Counted from the first letter of the stretch, positions 1 to 8,149 are shown. The stretch: 64,000 nt of DNA from Paenibacillus stellifer (GCF_000758685.1 NZ_CP009286.1:5499001-5563000); one strand, 5' to 3'. Notes: generated by a model from the sequence alone, not told the origin. Numbers and translations: made by a program.

Positions 1-286
1 ACAATTTATTGCTCCAGAAGCGCTCATAGTAGGCGAGCCAATCCCTGATCTCTTCCAGCGGACCGGGCTGAAGACGATACAGCTTCTCCCGGCCGACTTT
101 GCGGCCGCTGACCAGCTCCGCCTCGGCTAGCACATGCAGATGCTTCACAATGGCAGTCCGGCTGACGGGAAAATGAGCCGCGATGTCGGAAATCGGCCGT
201 TCTTTCTCGGCAAGGAGCATCAGCACCTGTCTGCGGGTCGGATCGGCAATCGCCTGGAACACATCATGCTTCTCCGCCGCCTCCAT
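1..286 (-). CDS. ArsR-family winged-helix repressor (partial, 3' end outside window)
   Basis: The visible 95 residues form a compact winged-helix DNA-binding domain. They begin with the ADPTRRQVL signature typical of SdpR/ArsR-like repressors, continue through a recognition helix (FPVSRTAIVKHLHVL) and a wing (SGRKVGREKLYRL), and reach a WLAYYERFW segment when the window ends. No cysteine metal-binding motif is visible, so a metal-independent ArsR is likely. The ATG lies one base after the stop of the SRPBCC gene, so the two are translationally linked in one operon. Such pairs of small ArsR regulator and AHSA1/SRPBCC protein are common in Bacillota. Autoregulation through the palindrome upstream of the operon is inferred. 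Confidence 0.85.
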   Translation of the reverse strand, partial: MEAAEKHDVFQAIADPTRRQVLMLLAEKERPISDIAAHFPVSRTAIVKHLHVLAEAELVSGRKVGREKLYRLQPGPLEEIRDWLAYYERFWSNKL

Positions 287-287
287 C

Positions 288-722
288 TTAGGCTTCGATC
301 GCTTTCTTCAAGCGTTCCTGCACGATGGCAACCCAGCCGCCGGCCATCCGGTCGCGGATAACGGAAGCCTTCTCTTTCGCCTTGCCGACCAGCTCATCCG
401 GCCGCTTCCAGCCGCCGTGAATCAGCGTGAACTCCGTCCGGTCTCCCAGATCCTTGAGCTTGAATGTAACCGTCCACCCTTCCGTATCCCAGTCAAAGGA
501 CAGCCCGTAAGGCGGATTCACCTCCGTTACTTTGCAGGGCGAAGCCCCGAACGGCGATTGAATATGAAATTCATGTCCGACCTCTGCCTTGAAATCATTC
601 GGCATAAACCACTGGGCAATCCCCTCGGCGGTTGAAACCTTACTCCACACCTTCTCAATCGGTGCTTCAATCGTTACCGTCTGCACGACGTCAGGCAGAT
701 TCTGCTCGTTATTCAAATCCAT
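288..722 (-). CDS. SRPBCC / AHSA1-type ligand-binding protein
   Basis: A 144-residue protein with the START/Bet v1-like layout: an N-terminal strand with IEAPIEKVW, a WFMPNDF segment, beta strands ([28 protein letters not shown]) and a long C-terminal helix. The family has a deep hydrophobic cavity for small ligands; Aha1-like members can touch Hsp90, but no specific ligand can be read here. The start follows AAAAGGAG. It is the first gene of a two-gene operon with an ArsR-type repressor, which suggests repressor-controlled synthesis. The promoter is at 779-808. Confidence 0.85.
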   Translation of the reverse strand: MDLNNEQNLPDVVQTVTIEAPIEKVWSKVSTAEGIAQWFMPNDFKAEVGHEFHIQSPFGASPCKVTEVNPPYGLSFDWDTEGWTVTFKLKDLGDRTEFTLIHGGWKRPDELVGKAKEKASVIRDRMAGGWVAIVQERLKKAIEA

Positions 723-778
723 GGATTTTGATCTCCTTTTACAGCTTTTTATGACACCTTTTAGTTGTACATTTTAGC

Positions 779-808
779 ATTATATATAACCATATGGTTT
801 CATGTCAA
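779..808 (-). promoter_or_regulatory. consensus SigA promoter with embedded ArsR operator
   Basis: On the minus strand a perfect TTGACA (803-808) and a perfect TATAAT (779-784) are separated by 18 bp. The spacer contains the 12-bp perfect palindrome AACCATATGGTT (788-799). A palindrome between -35 and -10 is the classical place for a repressor. The only regulator encoded in the operon is the ArsR protein at the left end, so it is the likely binder. The promoter elements are seen; the identity of the binder is inferred. Confidence 0.75.
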
Positions 809-829
809 ATTCCGCACCTCACCCGCTCC

Positions 830-1774
830 TCATCCGCTTATCGCCGAGATCAGAACCGGCAGGGCAGCAAAAGAAGCGAGGGTCGTCCACATGATGCACC
901 TCGACACGAGCGAAGGCGAAGCGTCAAAGCGCTCAGCCAGCACAACGGCATTCACCGCCACCGGCATGGAGGCGAGAATAAACAGCACCGAACGGAGCGT
1001 GCCTGTAACCCCGAGCAGCGTAAGAACAGCCAGCGCGAGCAGCGGACCGCCCACCAGCCGCATAACGAGGCCCGTCCAGAACACCGATTGCCCTTCCTTG
1101 ACGGCGGGCATCGTCCCGACCTTCATCATTTGGGCGCCCAGTATGGCGAGGACGACAGGAGAGTACGCGCCTGCGGCCATCGTGACCCCTCTCTCCACTT
1201 CCGCTGGCAGATGAAGATGGAAGCTCCGCAGGATTAGCGCCAGAATGGCGGCGTAAATGGCGGGAAGCGAGAAGACCGACTTCACGGCGCTCCTTACGGA
1301 AAAAGAAGACCGGGCCGCGAAATACACCCCGACCGTATTGGCGATGATCATCTGCGAGATTACGTATACGGAGGCTTTGTCCAGACCCGCCTGACCAAAT
1401 GCGAGCAGCACGAGCGGCAGACCGTAATTGACGCTGTTGGTCAGCGCGGAAATCAGGGTCAGCCCCGCCCGGTCGGCTGCCGATGACTTCAGCAGTCTTC
1501 CTAACCCGGAAGCCACCACCCAGAGGACGAGCAGGTTGAGCAGCGCGAACGCCAGCGTCAAATAGATGTCATCATATGATATCTCGGCATGCGCGAGCGT
1601 ATCCAGAATAATTGCAGGACTCAGAAAGTACAGATACAGCGTCAGCAGCGGCTTCGTGTCGAGTTTCTGGTAGCGGTAGAGCAGCGCCCCGGCGAGGACG
1701 GGAATCGACAGCGGCACAATGACTTCGTATAACGTGGACAGAACAGTCTGAATCAAGCAGGACACCCCGATCAT
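830..1774 (-). CDS. AEC-family (auxin efflux carrier type) membrane transporter
   Basis: A 314-residue very hydrophobic protein with about ten membrane segments in two halves, opening with IPVLAGALLYRYQKLD and a YFLSPAIILDTLA segment typical of the AEC/permease fold (Mem_trans). The second half repeats the pattern (VLAILGAQMMKVG, VMRLVGGPLLALAVL, MPVAVNAVVLAERF). Bacterial members move malate, malonate or other organic anions or are of unknown substrate; nothing here fixes the substrate. It stands alone, with its own upstream region at 1775-1935. A GGGG-containing ribosome binding site lies about 10 bases before the ATG. Confidence 0.85.
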   Translation of the reverse strand: MIGVSCLIQTVLSTLYEVIVPLSIPVLAGALLYRYQKLDTKPLLTLYLYFLSPAIILDTLAHAEISYDDIYLTLAFALLNLLVLWVVASGLGRLLKSSAADRAGLTLISALTNSVNYGLPLVLLAFGQAGLDKASVYVISQMIIANTVGVYFAARSSFSVRSAVKSVFSLPAIYAAILALILRSFHLHLPAEVERGVTMAAGAYSPVVLAILGAQMMKVGTMPAVKEGQSVFWTGLVMRLVGGPLLALAVLTLLGVTGTLRSVLFILASMPVAVNAVVLAERFDASPSLVSRCIMWTTLASFAALPVLISAISG

Positions 1775-1938
1775 CTTCGAATTTCCCCACTATACCCCCT
1801 GACCATTTATCCGTCCAAGACTTGTAACGAATAGCTTTATAGCCTATACCTATTACACATGACATATTTATAAGTTTCTCGGCAAAATGATCTGTGAACG
1901 TACGCCCTTGGCAGATTGCCGCTCCCCCATATATGCCA

Positions 1939-1974
1939 AATACCCCGGGGCAGAATGCAGAAGCCTCGGGGTAT
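1939..1974 (-). terminator. hairpin terminator of the 2020-2310 gene
   Basis: The arms AATACCCCG (1939-1947) and CGGGGTATT (1966-1974) form a 9-bp GC-rich stem just past the stop of the small minus-strand gene. The T tract is short, so efficiency is uncertain. Confidence 0.6.
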
Positions 1975-2019
1975 TGCTTGGCGTTCAATTATCATTTCAG
2001 GTTCGGGCCTGGTCCAGGC

Positions 2020-2310
2020 TCACTCTTCCGGCAGATGCTCCCGGCAGAATACCGCAAGCTCTTCCTCTTCGTCATCCTCCAGATCAAAATCCAGCAGCTT
2101 CTGGGTCGTCGTCTCCATCACATCGTAAGTCACGACGCTGACCGCTCCGTCCTCTTCCTTCACAACGGCCCGCACGCTGACGCCGTTCTCCGAATAGAGC
2201 TCATCGTCCTCTGGAACATCCAGCTTGACCATAAATTCATAACGGTTCCCGGAAATAATGCCGAAAGGGTCCCGGATCTTCTCCACACTGTACTCTGAAA
2301 TCGTCAGCAT
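2020..2310 (-). CDS. small acidic cytoplasmic protein (DUF6509-like)
   Basis: A 96-residue acidic protein. I chose the ATG at 2310 because GAGGCGG lies just upstream; an upstream in-frame extension to 2409 has no ribosome binding site and an unlike composition. The protein starts MLTISEYSVEKIRDPFGI, has beta-rich character (GNRYEFMVKLDVPEDDELY, VVTYDVME) and a strongly acidic C-terminal third (DLEDDEEEELAVF). This resembles small uncharacterised Bacillus/Paenibacillus proteins annotated as DUF6509. The family assignment is from memory of the pattern and no function is known. It is monocistronic, with a hairpin terminator at 1939-1974. Confidence 0.7.
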   Translation of the reverse strand: MLTISEYSVEKIRDPFGIISGNRYEFMVKLDVPEDDELYSENGVSVRAVVKEEDGAVSVVTYDVMETTTQKLLDFDLEDDEEEELAVFCREHLPEE

Positions 2311-2534
2311 CTGACATCCGCCTCTTCTGTATGAAATAATGGCGCGACCGCTTGAGGCCGCTGTAAGTATTGCATCTTCTCTATTATATACAAAAAGGCC
2401 GCCCCGCAACGCAGAGGAAGCCTTAAAAATGATGACGAAATTAGTAGTACTAAAAAGAACTAATATGTGCCGAAGGTTGTCGGAAAACGTCGCTTCTCAA
2501 AGAACGCCGCCGATTCAAGGAGACGGAAACGGCG

Positions 2535-3953
2535 CTAAATGAGGAACATGGCGAAGACGGTCGTGACGGCAAGACCGATAAGAACGGGCTTGAGATTGCG
2601 GCGGGCCAGTTCGAAAGGGCTGACGCCGCAAATAGCGGCCGCAGGAATGAGCGCCCACGGAATGAGCGTGCCGCCGCCGACCCAGATGGCAGCAACCTGG
2701 CCGAGTGCGGTGAGCGTCGCTGCGCCGGAGCCGATGGCGGTAGCGAAGAGATGGGCGATGGAGCCGGCGAGTGAAATGCCGGAGAAGCCCGAGCCGTCGA
2801 GGCCGGTAATGGCGCCGACGACCGCGAGGGTAACGGCGCCAACGCTGCCGTTCAGCGGCACGGCATTCGCGAGGGCAACGCCCAGATCGTTGACGATGCC
2901 GTGCGAAGCGGCGGGAAGCACCTGCTTGCCGAACAGCTCGGTGAGGGCGGAATCGCCAAGATAGAAGAAGGCGGCGATCGGGATGACAGGACCGAAGACC
3001 TTGAAGCCGAACCCGAAGCCGTCGATGAGATAGGATGTGACCTGCTCCAGTCCCTGATTGCGATGCGCAAGCAGAGTGACGAAGATCAGGATGAGCACCG
3101 CCGTTCCGCCGATTAGAGCGGTGGCATCACCGCCCTGGAGATTCAGCACAACCATGGCGATGACATCAGCCAAAAAGAGGGAGGGGATCACGGCCGCGAG
3201 CGTTCTCCGGGTCCGTGGACCGAGGACGGCCTGCCCGGAGGCGGCTTCGGGAGATGATCCGAGCAGGTCGCCCGTCCGCGCCGCCGGAACCAATCCGTCC
3301 CGGAAGGTTCCGTTCTTGAGATCCCGCCACATCATCCAGAAGGCGGTGATCGTGGTCACCGCGCCCATGACGATGACGAGCGGCACGCTCGCTTCCATGA
3401 CGCTGCCGACCGGAAGCCCGGCTGCGTCGGCCGTCAGCTTCGGCGCGCCCTGGATAATGTAGTCGCCGGAGAGGGCGATGCCGTGGCCGAACAGATTCAT
3501 GGCCATGGCTGCGCCAAGAGCCGGCAGACCGACCCGGAGGGCCGCGGGCAGCAGGACGGCGCCGATCAGGGCAACCGCCGGCGAAGGCCAGAAAAAGAGG
3601 GAGGAGATCAGCATAATGATCCCGATGCCCCAATACGCCATAGCCGGTGTGCGAAGAAACCGGGTCAGCGGGGATACCATCGTCTCATTAATGCCGGTGA
3701 CGCCCAGCACCCGGCTCATCGCCACGATGATGGAGATAATCATGATCGTACCCATCAACTCCTTGGTCGCATAGACGAAGGAATTGAAGATCCCGGATAC
3801 CGAGCCGCCGAGCGTCTCCGTCGCGATCAGGCCGAGGGAGAAGATCCCCGCCACACAGATCATGGTAGTATCGCGCCGCCGGATCAGCAGCGCCATAATA
3901 AAGACAATAAACGCCAAATATACGTAATGGATCGCCGATAACGTGATGTCCAT
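2535..3953 (-). CDS. multi-pass membrane transporter of unknown substrate
   Basis: A 472-residue integral membrane protein with roughly 12 hydrophobic segments. Conserved-looking stretches are FFWPSPAVALIGAVLLPAAL near residue 125, AMAMNLFGHGIALSGDYII near 155 followed by QGAPKL, and GSVGAVTLAVVGAITGLDG near 375 followed by a GSGAATLTALGQ re-entrant-like loop. Two such glycine-rich loops in two halves fit the ion-transporter (IT) superfamily that includes GntP, DcuC and NhaC-like carriers, but I cannot place it in a named subfamily. The start has AAGGGGG nine bases upstream. It is transcribed alone; the next upstream gene ends with a terminator at 4052-4093. Confidence 0.75.
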   Translation of the reverse strand: MDITLSAIHYVYLAFIVFIMALLIRRRDTTMICVAGIFSLGLIATETLGGSVSGIFNSFVYATKELMGTIMIISIIVAMSRVLGVTGINETMVSPLTRFLRTPAMAYWGIGIIMLISSLFFWPSPAVALIGAVLLPAALRVGLPALGAAMAMNLFGHGIALSGDYIIQGAPKLTADAAGLPVGSVMEASVPLVIVMGAVTTITAFWMMWRDLKNGTFRDGLVPAARTGDLLGSSPEAASGQAVLGPRTRRTLAAVIPSLFLADVIAMVVLNLQGGDATALIGGTAVLILIFVTLLAHRNQGLEQVTSYLIDGFGFGFKVFGPVIPIAAFFYLGDSALTELFGKQVLPAASHGIVNDLGVALANAVPLNGSVGAVTLAVVGAITGLDGSGFSGISLAGSIAHLFATAIGSGAATLTALGQVAAIWVGGGTLIPWALIPAAAICGVSPFELARRNLKPVLIGLAVTTVFAMFLI

Positions 3954-4051
3954 ACCGCTAAGCCCCCTTCAAATGCCCAACTGCTGCTATACACTATGCA
4001 TGAGCCCAGTTGGCGGTTCTTAGGCGGCCCGCTTAACCATCCATTATATGC

Positions 4052-4093
4052 AAAAAGCCCGGAGCGCTTGTCCATAGCGCGATCCGGGCTTTC
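4052..4093 (-). terminator. Rho-independent terminator of the EcsC-like gene
   Basis: On the minus strand AAAGCCCGG pairs with CCGGGCTTTTT (arms 4084-4092 and 4052-4062), with additional inner pairing of GCGC blocks and a T5 tail. It can probably work in both directions because the plus strand also ends in CTTTC. Confidence 0.75.
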
Positions 4094-4146
4094 TTATACG
4101 GCATTCATACGTTTGTGGCATTCTCCGGGTACCTCATCCAAAGCGC

Positions 4147-4198
4147 TCGGTCCAATGCACTTGGTCCAATGCACTTTGTCCAATGCACTTGGCTCAAC
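4147..4198. repeat. 14-bp tandem repeat, 3.7 copies
   Basis: The unit TTGGTCCAATGCAC occurs at 4161-4174, with single-base variants at 4147-4160 and 4175-4188 and a degenerate partial copy at 4189-4198. It lies in the gap between the EcsC-like gene and its terminator, so it is in the 3' untranslated part of that transcript. No coding frame uses it. Confidence 0.85.
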
Positions 4199-4237
4199 GG
4201 GCTGATCTCACCTTAAGTACAACATTCACTCGCGCGG

Positions 4238-5089
4238 TCAGCCTTTAGGCGAAGGTTCTTCTTTCGCCAGTCTGGCAAGAATTCTCCGCTTGCGGTAGAG
4301 CATCATGGCCGTCTCCGTCACGCTTTTCAGCATTTCACGGTTCGTGTAGGCGCCGAAGAACATGCCGGCGACGGGAATGACTTGAAGCAGCTTCTTCGAG
4401 CTCCAGCTGTCCCGGTAGGAAGCGATGACCTCACGCCATCCCTGGATTTTCGATACAGCGGCTCCTTCGCCGCCGCCCAATTCCCCGCCTATGCCCATCT
4501 CCGCGTCCAGCTCCTCCAAAATCGCCTGCCTGGAGGCTGTTTCGGCGGAGGCGACCTGCATCACCTTGACGGCAAAGATGCGTTCCTCTTTGTCCAGCGG
4601 GTTATATCCGTAGCAGAGTCCGATTTCCTGTATGGCCTTCAGCGAGAGGCCGAGCACGGCTGGGATGTCGGCCGCCAGCGTGAACATGCCGCCGATGCCC
4701 GTCGTGGCTCCCTGCGCCATGGCATAATTGCTCCGGCTCTTGGACAGCCGCAGCGCCGCTTCATCCATAACGGCCAGAGGGTACGGCCCCGCTCCCGTTC
4801 CTCCGGCTTCGCGGCTGGCCTCTTCGATCATTTCGCCCACCTTGCGGCCAGCGACCAGATAATTGCCGCCGTTCTGGATGAAGCCGCCTATCTCGTCCAG
4901 CAGCTTCCCCAGTGCTTCATGAACGACCCGGGGCGTGAGCTTGTCGAGAATTTTGAAAGGCAGCCGGGTGAACCTTTCCCAAATCATCAGATGCTTCTGA
5001 TCCTTCTCCCACTGACTAATCTCATTCAGCGCCTCGCGGAGCTCTTCCGGCGTCTCCAGCCTTGCACCGCGGGTATTTATTTCCTCCAT
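4238..5089 (-). CDS. EcsC-family protein
   Basis: A 283-residue protein that matches the EcsC family over its length: a charged N-terminal helix (WEKDQKHLMIWERF), a LPFKILDKLTPRVVHEALGKLL stretch, a small-residue central part with TGIGGMFTLAADIPAVLGLSLKAIQEIGLCYGY near residue 130, and a C-terminal AGMFFGAYTNREMLKSV. EcsC is the third gene product of the ecs ABC transporter operon of Bacillus, but free-standing paralogues of unknown role are common, and no ecsA or ecsB is present here. AGGAGGGG precedes the ATG by 8 bases. The 5' side is flanked by the octamer array at 5234-5345. Confidence 0.8.
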   Translation of the reverse strand: MEEINTRGARLETPEELREALNEISQWEKDQKHLMIWERFTRLPFKILDKLTPRVVHEALGKLLDEIGGFIQNGGNYLVAGRKVGEMIEEASREAGGTGAGPYPLAVMDEAALRLSKSRSNYAMAQGATTGIGGMFTLAADIPAVLGLSLKAIQEIGLCYGYNPLDKEERIFAVKVMQVASAETASRQAILEELDAEMGIGGELGGGEGAAVSKIQGWREVIASYRDSWSSKKLLQVIPVAGMFFGAYTNREMLKSVTETAMMLYRKRRILARLAKEEPSPKG

Positions 5090-5233
5090 GTCGTTAGCCC
5101 CTCCTTTTTATTCTCTATATACCCTAAAAAAGAGGGAGAAGAAAGTCCTCACGGCATAAAGAGCGTGGAAGCCGCAGCGCTGGACAAGCCATGCGTTCCT
5201 TTGGCCCGCCAGGACGCCGGTTTAAAGGGTACC

Positions 5234-5345
5234 GGGTTTCCGGGTTTCCGGGTTTCCGGGTTTCCGGGTTTCCGGGTTTCCGGGTTTCCGGGTTTCCGGG
5301 TTTCCGGGTTTCCGGGTTTCCGGGTTTCCGGGTTTCCGGGTTTCC
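5234..5345. repeat. perfect octamer array, 14 copies of GGGTTTCC
   Basis: Fourteen uninterrupted identical copies of an 8-bp unit span 112 bp, with a partial CC copy before the first. The array lies between the small helical gene (ending at 5395) and the EcsC-like gene (starting at 5089), both on the minus strand. Because 8 is not a multiple of 3, any reading frame through it gives an eight-residue repeating peptide, and each copy gained or lost shifts frame. No real gene appears to be translated across it. Confidence 0.97.
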
Positions 5346-5394
5346 CCGCTCCTCGGCCGGAACACCCGGCCGCACGGCACACCACAGCCCGCGA

Positions 5395-5664
5395 TCAGCG
5401 CAGCTTCTTGTCCACCAGCGACAGACGCTTTTTCTCATCCGCCAGCATCTCTTCCGCAAATTCCACTCCATGTCCCTGGACCGAGCCCTCCGGCGCATGC
5501 TTGACCGCTTCTTCCGCATGGGCCAGACTGTTCTCGGCCTGCTGCGTCGTTTGCTCGGTTGGATGGCTCATAGCCTGGGTAACGGCGTTATGCAGCTTGA
5601 CCACCGCATCCTCGGCCTGATCGACGGTGCTGTTCGTGCGCATGCTCGATTCGTAATGTCTCAT
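5395..5664 (-). CDS. small helical hypothetical protein
   Basis: An 89-residue, mostly helical, hydrophilic protein with no cysteine and no membrane segment. It has repeated alanine/glutamine-rich amphipathic stretches (QAEDAVVKLHNAVTQAMSH, QAENSLAHAEEAVKHA) and a histidine-containing loop before a last charged helix ending KKLR. GGAGAGG is placed correctly before the ATG. I do not recognise the family; similar small proteins in Paenibacillus are annotated as hypothetical. Transcription continuing downstream would pass through the octamer array into the EcsC-like gene. Confidence 0.65.
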   Translation of the reverse strand: MRHYESSMRTNSTVDQAEDAVVKLHNAVTQAMSHPTEQTTQQAENSLAHAEEAVKHAPEGSVQGHGVEFAEEMLADEKKRLSLVDKKLR

Positions 5665-5787
5665 AAATTAGGACCTCTCCTTCGTATTTGCTTATGCTGG
5701 TTTCTCCTGTGTAGGATGGCCTAAAATGAAACCCGATTATGCATGCGCGAGCCCGGTAAAGGTTCCTTCACGAGCAGACCGCGCGCG

Positions 5788-5815
5788 AAAAAAGACGGCC
5801 CTCGGGCCGCCTTTT
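5788..5815 (-). terminator. Rho-independent terminator of the DJ-1-like gene
   Basis: On the minus strand AAAAGGCGGCCC pairs with GGGCCGTCTTTTTT around a two-base loop, 25 bases past the stop at 5840. The T6 tail makes the direction clear. Confidence 0.85.
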
Positions 5816-5839
5816 CCAAACTGCTGTCCATTCCGATAA

Positions 5840-6373
5840 TCAGGCATTCGCCTTGGTACTGAGCGCTTCCACCAGTGCTTGACCGAACGCGCGGGCGCCT
5901 TCCGGGCCGTCGCTTGTGATGATATCGTCATGCGCGACGACATGCTCAACCACGTAGTCCACATCGTTCGCCTTCAGCTGATCGATCATGACATCGACCG
6001 GGTAGCAGGTGGCCTGACGGCCCTTGAGCAGCCCCGTCTTCACCACAGCTACGGAGCCTGCGCAAATGCCGGCAACGAGAATGTTCCGGTCGTAAGCCTC
6101 TTTTACATACTGTTGAAGCTTGTCATCGCCCCACAAATAATCAATCGTTCCCGACCCGCCGATGACCGCCACGACGTCGTAGTCCCCGGTGGGCAGATCG
6201 GAGAATACGGCTTCGGCTACCGCCTTTCCCTGGTTGTCTCCGGTAATTTCTCCGGTCTTGGTGCTTGCCACCGTAACGACGATTCCCGCCTGCTCCAGTT
6301 CGGCCTTCGGAAGAAACAGCTCGTCTTCATTGAACCGGTCCGGCGGAATAATAAGCAGCGCTTGTTTAGTCAT
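5840..6373 (-). CDS. DJ-1/PfpI-family protein
   Basis: A 177-residue single-domain protein of the class I glutamine amidotransferase-like fold. The nucleophile elbow AGICAGSVAV near residue 104 carries the conserved cysteine, and DVVAVIGGSGTIDYLW supplies the preceding strand and glycine loop. Members include the YhbO/YajL/PfpI group of stress-linked hydrolases, deglycases or chaperones; the exact activity cannot be inferred. It lies 134 bp downstream of the HxlR regulator on the same strand. The gap holds GGTAACC direct repeats and a short inverted repeat, so separate control is likely. Confidence 0.85.
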   Translation of the reverse strand: MTKQALLIIPPDRFNEDELFLPKAELEQAGIVVTVASTKTGEITGDNQGKAVAEAVFSDLPTGDYDVVAVIGGSGTIDYLWGDDKLQQYVKEAYDRNILVAGICAGSVAVVKTGLLKGRQATCYPVDVMIDQLKANDVDYVVEHVVAHDDIITSDGPEGARAFGQALVEALSTKANA

Positions 6374-6441
6374 GGGTATCTCTCCTCCACTATTTTCGTG
6401 TATGGACCCATTCTAACGCCGTTCTCTTGAAGCGGGAAGAA

Positions 6442-6477
6442 TGCACTTTTTCGTGCAGAGGTTACCAAAAGGTTACC
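6442..6477. promoter_or_regulatory. putative operator: inverted repeat plus GGTTACC direct repeats
   Basis: GGTTACC occurs at 6460-6466 and again at 6471-6477, an 11-bp period of one helical turn. Next to it, TGCAC (6442-6446) and GTGCA (6453-6457) form an inverted repeat. Both elements lie 70-105 bp upstream of the DJ-1-like start. They share a GTAAC core with the inverted repeat upstream of the quinone reductase at 8131-8149. Binding by the neighbouring HxlR protein is inferred. Confidence 0.45.
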
Positions 6478-6506
6478 GCCCCGGCTCTCTTTTCGGATAA
6501 AATCCC

Positions 6507-6950
6507 CTATCCCTGTGCCTGGCTGCCGCATTTCACCCGATCACAGCAGTCCTTCTCCTCTTCCTCCGGTGATGACTCAAGATTCAGCTCGCTTCGGATC
6601 ATTCCGATCCGCATTTTGCCCCATTCGTACATCATTTCGACGATCGGCAGCAGCGTCATTCCGAGCTCCGTCATGGAATACTCCACTTTTGGCGGAATAT
6701 CGGGATAGACTTCCCGGTGAACAATGCCGTCCTCCATAAGCTCGCGAAGCTGCTGGGTCAGAATTTTATGTGAAATTTTAGGAAAAAGCCGCTGCAAATC
6801 GCTGAAGCGATGCGGCCCTTCCACGCCTAAATGCCATAAAATAACCACTTTCCACTTGCCGCTAATCACCGAAAGAGTAAGCTCTTTCTCACAGTGATAG
6901 TCGCCGTTCACAATCTTGTTTCGAATTTCCTCTCTTAATTGGTCGGACAT
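6507..6950 (-). CDS. HxlR-family transcriptional regulator
   Basis: A 147-residue protein with the HxlR winged helix: [22 protein letters not shown] near residue 20, [21 protein letters not shown] as the helix-turn-helix, and a wing segment [20 protein letters not shown]. An N-terminal cysteine is present at the position where several HxlR proteins (YodB, HypR, QorR) sense quinones or oxidants. A second cysteine pair (CCDRVKC) sits in an acidic C-terminal tail that looks unusual for the family. Its neighbours are a DJ-1-like protein and a quinone reductase, consistent with electrophile or redox response. The target set is inferred. Confidence 0.88.
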   Translation of the reverse strand: MSDQLREEIRNKIVNGDYHCEKELTLSVISGKWKVVILWHLGVEGPHRFSDLQRLFPKISHKILTQQLRELMEDGIVHREVYPDIPPKVEYSMTELGMTLLPIVEMMYEWGKMRIGMIRSELNLESSPEEEEKDCCDRVKCGSQAQG

Positions 6951-7139
6951 ATCTTCCGCTCCTATCCGGCGCCAAACCGCCCGGGTCTTGGTTCCACTAT
7001 ACCATAATCCCGGCTGTCCCTTATGAAAGAGCGAACGAACGGGGATAAGCAGACGGAACGTTGAACGTTGTTAGCATATCCCATCGCGCCTGTTCTTCTG
7101 CTGAGTCAGTAACTAAATTAGCTCATGCCTTCCCGCATG

Positions 7140-7171
7140 AAAAAGCTGCCGCCGGATCACCCGGCGGCAGC
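7140..7171 (-). terminator. strong Rho-independent terminator of the quinone reductase
   Basis: The arms GCTGCCGCCGG (7145-7155) and CCGGCGGCAGC (7161-7171) give a perfect 11-bp stem with a 5-base loop. On the minus strand it is followed by T5, 60 bp past the stop at 7231. Confidence 0.92.
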
Positions 7172-7230
7172 CTATTCACGTTCCTATACAGACAGCTTCT
7201 GTCTGTTTCCTTCGTCTGCGCAGCTATGCC

Positions 7231-8085
7231 TTAGCCGAGCAGCGCGCGGATTCCTTCTTCCAGCGGAGTGGCCGGACGGCCCAGCAGCTTCTCCAGATCG
7301 CCGCTCGCGACCTCAAGCGTGCCTTCCCGGATGCCCTGCTGAATGCCAACCACAATGGGGAGCGCCGGTTCCGGAACGCCGACCCCTTTCATGATCTCGG
7401 CATAGGTGCTGTCATCGACCTGCTGAACCGGGATTTCCTTGCCCAGCACGCCGGCAACGATGCCAGCCAGCTCCTCCTGGGTCAGCAGCTTGCCGCCGAG
7501 CTCGTAGACGGTATTCTCATGGCCTTCACCGGCCAGAACGGCGGCGGCAGCTTCGGCGTAATCGCGGCGAAGTGCCCAGCCTACGCGGCCGGTGCCGGCT
7601 GAGGTCACCCAAGGCGCTCCGGCCTTGGCTGCCTGAATGGAGCCGGCCTCATTCTCCAGATACCAGTTGTTCCGCAGGAACGAGTAAGGAATGCCGCTCT
7701 CGCGAATGACTCCTTCCGTGAAGCGGTGCACCTCGGCCAGGAACAGGCTGCTTGTATCCGCCTTCGGCGCGCTCGTGTAGGCGATGAAGCCCACGCCCGC
7801 CGCCTTCGCTGCGTCGACGGCTGCCTTGTGCTGGCGGATGCGGGTTTCGGTGTCGCCGTCTGCAGATACGATCAGCAGCCGGTCAAGGCCGGCGAATGCC
7901 TGCGGCAGCGTCTCAGGGCTGTCGAAGTCCCCGTGGCGCACTTCGACCCCGCGTTCTTTAAGGTCTGCCGCTTTCTCCGGCTGGCGTACACTGACGACAA
8001 TTTGCCCCGCCGGAACCGTCTTCAGCAAAGCCTCCACCACAAACCGGCCCAAATGGCCGGTTGCTCCCGTTAATCCGATTTTCAT
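7231..8085 (-). CDS. QorB-like NAD(P)H:quinone reductase (NmrA-type SDR)
   Basis: A 284-residue atypical short-chain dehydrogenase. It opens with the Rossmann loop GLTGATGHLGRFV, has VSVRQPEKAADL at the cofactor-specificity position, an IAYTSAPKAD strand, and FLRNNWYLEN, which is typical of the QorB/NmrA quinone-reductase group. Substrates are expected to be quinones or azo-type electrophiles with NAD(P)H. I prefer the ATG at 8085 because GGAGGAG lies six bases before it; an ATG at 8100 overlaps that site. A TGTAAC-N7-GTTACA inverted repeat upstream suggests HxlR control. Confidence 0.88.
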   Translation of the reverse strand: MKIGLTGATGHLGRFVVEALLKTVPAGQIVVSVRQPEKAADLKERGVEVRHGDFDSPETLPQAFAGLDRLLIVSADGDTETRIRQHKAAVDAAKAAGVGFIAYTSAPKADTSSLFLAEVHRFTEGVIRESGIPYSFLRNNWYLENEAGSIQAAKAGAPWVTSAGTGRVGWALRRDYAEAAAAVLAGEGHENTVYELGGKLLTQEELAGIVAGVLGKEIPVQQVDDSTYAEIMKGVGVPEPALPIVVGIQQGIREGTLEVASGDLEKLLGRPATPLEEGIRALLG

Positions 8086-8130
8086 CATGTTCTCCTCCAT
8101 TCAAATTCAAGGTTAATATGTCATCCAATC

Positions 8131-8149
8131 TGTAACCATTGTAGTTACA
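8131..8149. promoter_or_regulatory. HxlR-type operator (TGTAAC-N7-GTTACA)
   Basis: A perfect 6-7-6 inverted repeat sits 46 bp upstream of the quinone reductase start. Its GTAAC half-site is the type bound by several HxlR-family repressors of quinone reductases. An HxlR gene is 1.2 kb away at 6507-6950. The repeat is seen; the binder is inferred. Confidence 0.6.

Noticed and set aside
5234..5345. CRISPR array
   Set aside because: The units are only 8 bp, identical and contiguous, with no spacers and no cas genes nearby.
5124..5724. Open frames on both strands running through the octamer array, coding GNPETRKP- or GFRVSGFP-type peptides
   Set aside because: An 8-bp repeat is open in several frames by its composition alone. 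There is no ribosome binding site, and the frames overlap a better-supported small gene on the minus strand.
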